A stretch of 64,000 nt of DNA from Warburgia ugandensis. Taxonomy: Eukaryota > Streptophyta > Magnoliopsida > Canellales > Canellaceae. The position numbers were made by a program, and so were the translations under genes. Shown here piece by piece: positions 13,771 through 24,600 of the stretch. The stretch lies in contig CP141135.1 of NCBI GenBank assembly GCA_035236585.1, forward strand, positions 1,336,001-1,400,000, written 5' to 3'. The notes below the pieces were generated by a model. The model was not told the DNA's origin. It saw only the letters and a program-made list of their open reading frames with translations, and searched no databases. Numbering within the stretch: the stretch's first letter is position 1; the number at the start of each line of letters is the position of its first letter.

Positions 13771-14031
13771 GGGGCACTCAGGCACTCACGAAAAGAAGAA
13801 TTCAAATCCCGCTTTCACCTTTTTACCCACTTGGGGCACTCAGGCACTTGCAAAAAGATGCGTTTCAATCATGCTTTCACCCTTTCACCCCACACGGGAC
13901 ACTCAGGCACTCACGAAAAGACATGTTCCAATTCCGCTTTTACCTTCTCACCCACGTGGTGCACTCAAGCACTCACAAAAAGACGCGTTCTAATCCTACT
14001 TTCACCCACACAAGACACTCAAGCACTCACT
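13771..14031 (+). repeat. 62-bp imperfect tandem repeat, five units
   Basis: The anchor gggcactcaggcactcacg and its variants start at 13771, 13833, 13896, 13958 and 14012, giving spacings of 62, 63, 62 and 54. Each unit also carries a tttcaccctttcaccc-like block. Overlapping open frames in three frames are side effects of the repeat. Confidence 0.85.
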
Positions 14032-15834
14032 GGGGGGGATGCATCCCATCGCAACCTCAATTATCCCAATTGACAAAGCATAGAAACTCTCATGGATAAC
14101 AATCTCAATAAGATCTGATCAAAGACATGGTAGTGTACCATCAGTCATATGTTAAACTATATGGCTAAATCATGTATGTCCATATGTCATAATATCAACC
14201 ATATATAATAAAGGAATTTTCATGAAAACACGATAATGCATAATTGTTTTTTATAAAACCAATTGAGAGAGTAATTCAATATATCAACATCATGCATCGA
14301 AAATTAATGTATAACATCCTCAATAATCAAATCGATGCAACTGAAATATACTAGAAACCGTGCATAAATTATGCACAAAAGAAGTAGCAAGCATATGAGC
14401 AATACATGTTGAAAAATGATGTCATGCAACATGAGAGAGTATAAAACTCACAATTAAAGCTTCAAATAATATGTCATGATTCAAGAAATCATGGAAGAAT
14501 CCTAAATATGATCACCTTCCTTAGACGAAGAACCACTCATTTGTACCTCTCAAGTTTTGATAAGACTCTAGTCTAGCTCAATCGCCTCAATACACGTACA
14601 TGCATACACATCACATTCAGATCACACTTAGAATCAAATTCATCTAACTTGGACTCTTAATTATACAACACTATGCTTTTGTTATTCTAATATGTAATGT
14701 TCACAATAATCTAATGACTCATAGCCCTGAAATCTCAAGGCGGCTCGCCCTAAATAGCTCATAATTCTAATCATACTCAATCGGCATACTAACAATCATT
14801 AAATTATTATTCTTAATTGTATCATTTCATATCTCAGAGGCTCAGATTATATCAATCTTGGGTAATTTATCAATTAAATCAATTAATCAAGTATTATGAT
14901 ATGGATATCATGCTCAATCGTATTTAATTACAGTTAGATCAATCCATCAAATGATTAAGATAGTAATCTTACCTTGTACAAGTTAATCTGAATAACATAC
15001 AATTGTCTGATTGGTCGAATCGTCCACCGATTGCCTTAATTGTGCTCGATCATCAAATCTCCATGCTAATCTCATCAAAATTCCTCACTTGATCGCCCTA
15101 GATCGCATAACACTTTAGTAATTCAAGTTAATTAATCCAATAAAGAATTCTAAACGGTTCGGATCATCAATTTTGATCTAATTTCATACCTTGATCTTCA
15201 GTTGATCTCAGTCATTAATCACGATCAGCTAAATTATCTCCATAAACGCTTTAGACCCCACATTCTTATATAGATCCTTGATCTACACTTCATGAGGGTC
15301 ACTATAGACTACTTAGATTAGAAAAACGAAGTCAGATCATCATGGATTAGATGATCTAATCTCTTATCAAAGATCAGGTCAAATCGATTGCTAGATATTC
15401 CTTGATCGAAAAATGGGAAGATGAGTATTATTTCCCGTATTGCTAGGATTACGGGGGTACTCTCGGATCTCCAAGATTCTTCCTAGGTTGTCCATAATCA
15501 AGCATCAAAGTTCAAGGGTCCAATGGGTTAACTGAGTCAGTGGAAGGGGAGACAATGGAAGGTGGGGGAGGAGGCATTGGTGGCTGCCAACCACCACCTG
15601 CCCGACCGTAGGTGAGAGAAAAACAGAGGGGAACTCAACCCCTGACACGCCGGGCGCCTAAGTAAACCTGCCCCGAGTTTTTGATTGACACTGGAGAGAG
15701 AAGGGAACCCAGAGGAGGGGAAAAGGTCACCGGGGTTCCCTGTGATGCCAGTGAAGAAAAGAAAACCCAATCTAGGTTCCCTATCAACGCAAGAGATGGA
15801 GGGGGTGTGGGGTGTGGAACCACTATCGAAAAAG

Positions 15835-17291
15835 GGCTACGCGCCAGTGAGAAATCCAATCTGGGTTATCTGTCCACGCCGGAGAGAAGGAGGGGAAGGA
15901 TCGACGGAGAACTCTCTGTCATTGGAAAAAGAGGGCTCCGGGGTCCGCGCCAGAGAAAAGGAGGGGAAGGATCGACTGAGAAACCTGATTAGGGTTTCTC
16001 TCTATTGCTGGAAAAAGAGGGCTCCGGGGAGGGGGAAATCAAGAGAAAGGGGGTTATCCCTGCACTAGTGCCGGTGATTCCTGGTGGCAAGAGCTACACC
16101 CTAGAGCCAGAAGGATCGTGGGCCAGCAGTAGGAGGGGAATGGGGAGATCGGAAGGGGGAAAGGGTCTTTTTTTTTTGGGTCGCCGGGTTTTTCGGCAAC
16201 CCTCCTCTTCCTTTCTAGTTTCAGCTACACAACGTGGGGGAGGAGGGGCATGCGACACATGGCTCAGCTGTCGCATCGCGTGCGTCAGTCCACTAGGAGG
16301 TGTCAATATCAAACTTTGACCTCCTCTAAATTAGTAAAACTTTTGAGTTTTTCCACCCCGATCTCCATTTTGCCAAAATTAGTGTTGTTGAGATCGTATC
16401 GATGCGTACGTTCCAAATTTGATAATCCAAAGTCCAAATTTCAAGCCCATAAAGAGGTCATTTTCATAAACTTAATTTCCATGAAATTTAATTCAAATTT
16501 CTTATCCCCATTATAATTATAATTTAAAATCATGGAAAATGACCTAAATTTTATAGAGGTAGTCGAAGGAAACCCGATTTGAGTTTCTTTTCATCATTGT
16601 AAACAAAGAGGGTTCTGGGGTGAGGAACCACTGCTGGAAAAGCTTGATCGGAAAAGGGCTATGCGCTAGTAAGAAACCCAATCTGGGTATCTGTCTACGC
16701 CGGAGAGAAGGAGGGGAAGGATCAATGGGTTTCTCTCTCTCACTAGAAAAAGAGGGCTCCAGGGAGGGGGAAATCAAGAGAAAGGGAGTTTTCCTTGCAC
16801 TAGTGCTGGTGATTCCCGGTGGCATGAGCTGCATGCCAGAGCTAAGAGGATCATGGACCAACAATAGGAGGGGAATAGGGAGATTGGAAGGGGGAAAGGG
16901 TTTTTTTTTTGGGTAGTCGGGTTTTCCAGCAACCCTCCTCTTCCTTTCGAGTTTTAGCTACATGACATGGGGGACGAGGGGCATGCGACACGCGGCTCAG
17001 TTGTGGCATCACGTGTGTCAATCCATTAGGAGGTCAATATGAAATTTTGACCCCCTCTAAATTATAAAACTTTTGGGTTTTTCCACCCCAATCTCCGTTT
17101 CGCACAAAATTAGTATCATTGAGATCGTATTAACGCGTACGTTCTAAATTTGATGATCCCAAGTCCAAATTTCAAACCCATAAAGATGTCATTTTCATAA
17201 ACTTAATTTGTATAGAATTTAATTCAAATTTTTTATCCCTCATTATAATTATAATTTAAAATCATGAAAAATGACCTAAATTTTATAGTTG
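15835..17291 (+). repeat. large tandem duplication, two units offset by about 735 bp
   Basis: The segment ending at 16556 (gacctaaattttatag) is repeated with its equivalent end at about 17291. Shared landmarks include gccggagagaaggaggggaa (about 15880 and 16700), gggggaaatcaagagaaagg (about 16031 and 16767), a homopolymer T run followed by a tcgggtttt block, and the AT-rich tail. The two units differ by many substitutions and small indels. Unit 1 also has an extra internal partial repeat near 15890-16010. Confidence 0.85.
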
Positions 17292-17799
17292 TTACAATAA
17301 CAAATCCATGAGTTTTAAGGATGAGAAGGCTAAGTTGGGACTAGAACTGATTTTGGAAAATCAGTATTTTGAGCATGCTAAAACAAATTGGACTTGGAAG
17401 GTTTCATGGTACATATTGGCATGCTTAGCAAGGCCTAAAAACTGTTACTTTCATCAATATATGTCTTGACAAAGAAACAGCTCAAGCTGCCTGAGAACTA
17501 AACTACTGAAACTGTATTCATGTACTAGTACAGTTTATATATACTCTTCTGAGAGTAGTTTGACAGACAATGGAACAGAGAATTGATATTGTTGCTACCT
17601 TCTCATAATGGGATTCAGAATCCAGAAATCATTTTTTTTTTCTTTTTTCTTTTCTAAATGAACCACATAAGACGAGAATTCATTGCCTACTTCATATAAC
17701 TAGCAAGAAGTAATTCAATCTCAAATATATAGCTTGTCGGGCATATAGGGATGCGTTGCATAATTCAATCTCGGAAGCAAAGCACTGAATCAGAACCTA

Positions 17800-20720
17800 G
17801 GTGCAGTGGTAAGTGGACATGGGTTCATGCCATGGAGATCGAGAAGGGCGCTGGTAAAAAGGATATCTCAAAAGCATAAGATTCGTATTGCCACATGAAA
17901 TATAAGGACATTGACAGGTAAGTGTTTGGAGTTAGTAGACACGATAAAATGTAGGAGAGTCAACATCGCTTGTATCCAAGAAACCAAGTAGAAATGGGCT
18001 AAAGCTAGAGAAATTGATGGGTATAAATTATGATATGTAGGAAAGGATAATAACATAAATGGCATAGGAATAATAGTGGATAAAGAATTAAAGGATATAG
18101 TTGTGGACGTTAAAAGAATTAGTGATAGAATTATAATAGTAAAACTTGTTCTAGGAGAGCAAATCATAAATATTATAAGTGGATACGCACAAGTAGGGTT
18201 AGAAGATATAATCAAGAGATAGTTTTGGAAAGATATAGAGAGAGTCATGCAAGAAATTCCCAACATTGAGGGGATATTTATAGGAGCAGACTTAAATGGT
18301 TATATAGGAAAAGAAAAGGAAGGATATGATAGAATACACGGAGGGTATGGTATAGGTGAATGAAATGAGATGGGAAAAACTATCATCTATTTTGCTTTGT
18401 CATATAACCTAATCATTACAAATACACTCATTAAGAAGAGAGATGAACACTTAATAACCTTTAAAAGTAGACTTCATAAAAGCCAAATAGACTTCTTTCT
18501 ATTTAGGAATATTGAATGATCAATGTGTAAGGATTGTAAGGTGATACCCGGTGAGAGTTTAACCTCACAACATAGGTTAATGGTTATGGATATCCATATC
18601 AAAAGATGGAGTAAAAGAAATGAACTTAATAGGTATCCAAAAACTAAGTGGTGGAACTTAAGAGGAGAGAAAATAACCTCATTCAAAAATAAGTTGAAGG
18701 TAGAAGGAAACTGGAACTATGAAATAGAAGTAAATACCATGTGGATTAATATTGCTGAGTCTATTAAGAAAGTGGCAAAAGATGTCTTAGGAGTATCTAA
18801 AGGTAAAAGGCAATTAGTAAAGGAAACAGAGTTGTTGAGTGAAATAGTGCAAAAAGTTATTAAAGAAAAACAGATGTGTTTTAAAGCGTGGCAGAAGACT
18901 AAAAATAATGAAAACTATGAATAATATAAGAATACTAAAAAGGTTGCTAAGAGAATAGTAAGTGAGGCTAAATTTAAGGCATATGATGAGCTATATAATA
19001 TGATTAGGAAAAAGAGAAGGTGAGAAAGATGTGTTTAAACTTGCAAAAGTAAGAGAATAGAATGGTAAGGACTTAGATCATGTTAGGTGCATTAGAAGTG
19101 ATGATCAAAGGGTATTAGTCAAATATAATGATATTAAACAAAGGTGGGAGATGTACTTTCAAAAATTGTTAAATGAAAATGGCTCTGAGAATATAGGGAT
19201 TGAAAATGCTATAAACCTAAATAACATTGGATGCTATAGATATGAACGTACGATTAGAATCGGTGAAGTAAAAGAGGCTTTGAAAAAGATAAAATTAGGA
19301 AAGGTCATGGGGCCCGATGGCATACCAATAGAGATTTGGAAGAATATAAAAGATATTGGGGTAGTTTGGTTGACCAAGTTATTTAACAATATTATAAAAT
19401 CAAAGAAAATGCAGGATGAGTTGAGCAAAACTCTATTGTACCAATTTATAAGAATAAAGGAGACATGCAGAGTTGCACTAATTATCAAGGGATCAAACTT
19501 ATGAGCCATATTATGAAACTTTTTGAAAGAGTGATTAAGAAGAAGCTACAGCATGAGATGAGTGTATCGGAGAATCAGTTTGGTTTCATGCTTGGGAGGT
19601 CTACCATGGAAACTATTTTCTTATTAAGACAATTGGTAGAGAAATATAAGGAGAGGAGAAAAGACCTTCACATGGTCTTTATCGACTTAAAGAAAGCTTA
19701 TGATAGAGTCTTTAGAGAGTTAATATAAAGGGTGTTGGGCGAGAAAGGGGTTTCACGGGGGTATATAGACATAATTAAGGATATGTATGAGGGAGAAGTA
19801 AAAAATGTTAAGACCGCTAGTTGCACCAAGGATTGGCATTGAGTCCATACCTTTTCACGTTGGTTATTGATGAGTTAACAAAACATATGCACTAGGAAAT
19901 TCCCTGGTGCATGCTATTTGCAGATGATATAATCTTAATTGATGAGACAAGGGAGGGTGTAAACACGAAGCTAAAGTTATGGAGAGAAGCATTAGAATTT
20001 AAAGGATTTAAAATCAGCAGAACTAAGACAGAATATATTAAATGCAATTTTAGCAAGGAGAGTAGGAGGGGAACCCCAATCAAGATTGATAACTAAGAAG
20101 TCCTCGTAAAAGACCACTTTTAGTACTTAGGATCAATGATCCATGAGACTAGAGAGATTGAGAGGGAGGTTACCCAGAGAATCTAAGCAAGTTGGAACAA
20201 ATGGGGATGTGCATATGGAGTTTTGTGTGATTAGTGAGTGCTGCTCAAACTAAAAAGAAAATTCTATAGGATGGCTATAAGGCCGCCCATGTTCTATGAA
20301 TCAGAGTGTTGAACAGTTAAGGAACATTATGCTCATAGGATGAGCGTCGCAAAAATAAGAATGTTGAGATAAATGAGTGGTAAGATAAGAAATGATAGAA
20401 TTAGAAATAAAAATATTAGAAAAAATCTAATGGTAGCACCAATAGATAACAAGATGAGGGAGACTAGACTTAGATGGTTTGAACATGTCCAAAGGAGACA
20501 AAAAACGGCACAAGTTAGAAGGAGTGAGGCAATGTAAGTAGAAGGTTTTAAAAGGGTAAGGAAAAGACCCAAAAGAACATAGATAGAAGTGGTGATGAAA
20601 GATTTAAAAATTTTGAGACTAAATAAAGCCATGGTACTTAAAAGAGAGGAATGGAGGAATAAGATTCATATGGTCGACCCCTAATTGGGATAAGGTCTTG
20701 ACAACGACGACGACGACGAC
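17800..20720 (+). mobile_element. degenerate RTE-clade LINE, longer copy
   Basis: This is the same family as 9419-12250, on the plus strand and more complete at the 5' end. From about 17895 the frames read endonuclease (NIACIQETK, then GIFIGADLNG near 18275 and KSQIDFFLF near 18480). Then come the linker with CKDCKVIPGESLTSQHRLMV (18523 on), the RT with GPDGIPIEIWK (about 19312), [20 protein letters not shown] (about 19590), VFIDLKKAYDRV (about 19675) and the catalytic MLFADDIIL (about 19911), and a C-terminal ETRLRWFEHVQRR segment. It ends with the conserved tail cctaattgggataagg and (CGA)n at 20702-20720. Stops and frameshifts break it. No target duplication was found. Confidence 0.9.
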
Positions 20721-20770
20721 TCTAACCTTGCATTCCAAATGAGTCCATTAGCAACTCCATAGCCAGCAAG

Positions 20771-20788
20771 GTCTTGACGATGATGATG
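20771..20788 (+). mobile_element. 18-bp RTE LINE 3'-end stub with target duplication
   Basis: The 18 bases gtcttgacgatgatgatg match the extreme 3' end of the RTE family. They are flanked by a 21-bp direct repeat (20750-20770 and 20789-20809) with one mismatch, both copies ending in atagccagcaag. This is best explained by target-primed reverse transcription that stopped almost at once. Confidence 0.75.
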
Positions 20789-20809
20789 AGCAACTCTATA
20801 GCCAGCAAG

Positions 20810-21624
20810 TTCAGAGCTTGTCCCATAAATCAGTTTGCAGTGTAAATAATGGATCACTATAACTCCAAAAAACAGGATCAAGGATGACCAAGTAATTGGC
20901 ATGTGAGCACAACATATGAGATACGGGAGATTGCTTTCTGTATGCATTTGCTTAAGGGACAATCTGTTACTGTCTACTTGGGCGATAAGATGAAATCCCA
21001 ACATCACAATCCTCACCCTTTAGGTTATCAGCCCTGTTAATTAGACAGCACGATTGGCTCTTCCTAAAGAAGCATTTGCCAAACTCCGAAATTAAATTTA
21101 TCTAGTTTTTGCATCTAGGTAATCAAGAAAGCAGCCATTGCTACAACATCACAGTCCGTCGTTCTTCTTCCACGATCATGGGAAGAGCCCTCGCAGTCCG
21201 TCGTTCTTCTTCAACAATTGTGGGTCTGTTTTGCGTCGTTCTTCGTTCTTCTTCAACAATTGTGTATTTTTGCTATTTTACAAAATTTAACGGTGGAAAG
21301 TTAGCATAATGGCATTTTGGCAAACTTTTGGAAAAACATAATGGCAAATCGGCAAAATATTAAAATGTATGCATATTTAGGCAAAAATGTCAAAACTGAG
21401 CGGCAAATGGGCAAAAAGCCCTTTTTTTAAAAGATGTTTTTCTTCTTGTGAGAAACCGCTGCCGTTTATTTTATTATTATTATTAACGATCGTAATCCGA
21501 GATAAATGTACTGGTAGCCCGCGCGACACCGTAAAAATGTCACCGCGAGCCATACACAGTGGACATTGACATCGGTATACTTGGCTGCTTCTCCACTTCT
21601 CCAGTTCCTTGTAAAGGGCCGAAG
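20810..21624 (+). promoter_or_regulatory. NBS1 upstream region with a local repeat
   Basis: This is non-coding DNA before the NBS1 start. The segment 21148-21268 contains three diverged copies of a tcgttcttcttc-acaat unit. A clear TATA box is not obvious. Transcription probably starts within about 100 bp of 21600, but the sequence does not show exactly where. Confidence 0.4.
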
Positions 21625-24600
21625 ATGGTTTGGGGTCTGTTTCCGGTCGATTCTCCCCCTGGTAAATCTTCTTTTCCTCTTTTTTCTGTTTCCTTTCTAC
21701 TTCTTCATGGCCAGAATATTTCCTGCTTCATCTTCTGCAAGAGAGCGTCTCGATTGTATTGAAAATGGGTTGAAAATTAGGTGATTATGCTGCTTGTTCA
21801 GTACATTATGCCGATTTGTTCGAATTCTCGTCTATTATGTTTCTCTGGCATAGGTTTGTACTAATGCAGTACAGCTGTAGTGGATGCAACAGGAATTCTG
21901 CTTCCCTAAATAGTTGTGGGTACAAGGTTCCTGCAGTTGCTGGAGAATAATCGGATAAAATTAGTTGGCAGTTTTCTTTTGTGGGATATTTTTGTTTAGA
22001 TTGCTACATGAACATCATTGGTTTTTTTTATAAAAACCCTTGTAAATATCATCATTCCTGTAATACGAGTGTTTCCCCGAAGGTAAATTTTAGGCATTGG
22101 GGCAGTTTTTTCCGCTATAATTAGGTCGAATTTGTTGAAGTATCCAAGTTGACTTTGGATCGATTTCATTAAAGTTTGGGTTCGTCATGTTTCTCTCGAA
22201 TGGTTCGTCTCATTCAATAAAGCTGTAGTATGAAACTTGAGTTCTGTTTGCCTAAAAGGTTATGTGTAAGAGGGAGAGGAATAAGCAGATGACACTTGGA
22301 AGCAATTGTGCTTTCAGGGATAGATTAGTTTGGATGCTACATGAACATCACTCTTTTCTTATAAAGGGCAGCCCCCGTGACCTTAAGGTCACATGATGAC
22401 AACTTTTACCGTTGCGCCAAGGCTCGCCTTCAACATGACTCTTTTCTTATAACCTTGTAAATATCAGGGTTACTGTCATAAAAGTGTTGCCACAAAGTGA
22501 ATTTGGTTCCAAGAGTTGAATCTCGATATAACATTCTATTTTACTTGAATAAATCAATTGCAGCACATATTAACTACTTCAACTTAAGAATTCAACATTT
22601 TTGAAGACGTCTATGGATTCTGAATCAGTTATGAATTACTAGTGTACTTGTGGTTCTGTAAGGAACTGCCAAATTAGGAAAACCAGGGATGTGGATTCAT
22701 TTACTGAAGTTGATAGAGTATATGCACCTAATTGCATGATTTGGACATTTCTAAAGATCCTGAATTTGAACTTTGTAGATCATTCTTGTTAATGTTTGTG
22801 TAGCTCCCATTAGAAGGTGGATAGATGTGGTACATATAAAGGACTACTATGGTGGGGAGCTGTGCCCTTGGGATAAAGCATCATTTCTTGCTTTTATATA
22901 TGTGTGTGTATGTGTTGTTTGTTGGAGTATATGAGTATGCTCACTTTTTTGTCCTATTTGTGCTGTTGATAGTTGTTGACTATGTTCATGTCTTCCTTGG
23001 TGTGATTGTTATGGCAGGTGCACAGAAGTACTACTTCTTCTCCAAAGGAACATATAAAATAGGTCGAAAAGGTACATGACTATTTTCAGAATCCTTATGT
23101 TCCAGATAATTTGTTACATATCTTTTCCTGTCTCGCAAAGTTGCATTTTTCTCGTTGAATCCTTGAAGTAGGGACAGATGCCAGCGATGGAGCTTTTTGA
23201 GGTGCCCTTTTTGTTCTAGTTGCTTCTTTCTCAGTGATATGGTGCTTATGGTTAAGATAAAGTTGGTGCATCAATTTGTTTAGCTTGGAACGTAATCACA
23301 GTTTTCATAAATTTATTGATTGCTTGAAGGAAGATAATTATGATTCTCAACAAAGATCATTTTAGATTGCCATGACAAGATTCATGCATAACTTAGTTAT
23401 GTGAAATAGCTTGATTAATTGGCTGACTGTAAAGGATCTAATATGAGATAATTACTGCATGTTGTGTCTACATGTGCAGCACATGCTCATTGTTGAGATT
23501 AGTTAATCTTAGTCCTATCTTTTTATAGGATGTGATGTCATAGTCCATACCGACAGAGGAGTTTCCCGACATCATGCCGATCTAGTTTTTGATGGCATGG
23601 TTTCTCGAGGTCCTCTACAGGACACATCTGCTAGTTTCCTCTCAGGTGTTCGTATCATAGATCATTCCAAATATGGCACATTCATAAACAAAGAAACAGG
23701 GTCAAAATCAGTTCTTGAGATGAAAAATAAGGAGACAACTCTGAAGAATGGGGACCTGGTATCATTTGGTAATGCAATCTTCAGGTGACTGCATACTTTT
23801 ACCTATTATCTTGGTAACATGGGATCTAATTTTTCATTACTAGTGTTCTTTAGCTGTGTCTTGATGCTAATACTGTGTATAACTTCTTTTTTGGAATCTC
23901 TGTGTCAAGTATCTGTTTTTTCTGTTAATTGATATCCTTCCTGCAGGTTTTCTTATGTTCCACAGATATATTTCATCCATTGCTCAAAGCCTCTACAACG
24001 GAATCCACCCCTTCGAGACATTATTTCAGCTATTGGTTAGTTTTTGTTTCCTTTATGACTTTAGGCAATTGCTGATGAGACAGTTTAATGTTTCTGGGAG
24101 CACCCACTCAATCCCAATATTCCTACCAACATATCAAGACAAACTTTTCCAATTGCTCTATTGGTTTAATATTGTCTGGAAACTCTTAGTCATTTCTAAT
24201 TACCCTACTACTTTAAGTTTTTTTTTTACTGTTGTATCAGTTTGGTCTCTTGGCCACTGCAACTGACAAAGTTTGAGAGGAAATTGATCCAAATGGCTAA
24301 GTGGCATAGTAAGATCATCTAGCTTGGATAAGGTTTATTCTCTCTTACAGCCATTTAAAGTGAGGGAACATAAAGTTCATGATCTCTATCGACCTGGAAG
24401 GTCATCAACTTGGGATCCCCAAGGCGAGAATATGTTTCAGTTAGAGATAAGTATGGAAGTGAGAGCTTAGTGTTTCTTCGTGCTGGTAGATAGTTGGGTT
24501 CTGATAAGGCTGAAGCATGCACATTCTGATATGTCATTTTATATGCAGAAGGCTGTCATTGGCGTTAGTTGATGACAGAAGGGAATGCCAATGACCAGAG

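Larger units (their letters stand above)
12830..17297 (-). mobile_element. long LTR-like retrotransposon region (minus strand)
   Basis: Read on the minus strand, the region starts TGTAACAACTATAAAATTTAGG-like near 17297 and runs toward 12830, where segments such as CGGCAGAGTCTCC and GGGACTTTGAAATAAATG occur. These are of the style seen in long plant gypsy LTRs. No retroviral protein is visible anywhere in it. It contains a 62-bp tandem repeat (13771-14030) and a large tandem duplication (15835-17291). Boundaries are uncertain. It may be a solo LTR or a mosaic of LTR and satellite-like DNA. Open frames in it are low-complexity products of repeats. Confidence 0.4.

Noticed and set aside
13654-14099. 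Overlapping plus-strand frames rich in His, Thr and Ser
   Set aside because: They are caused by the 62-bp tandem repeat.
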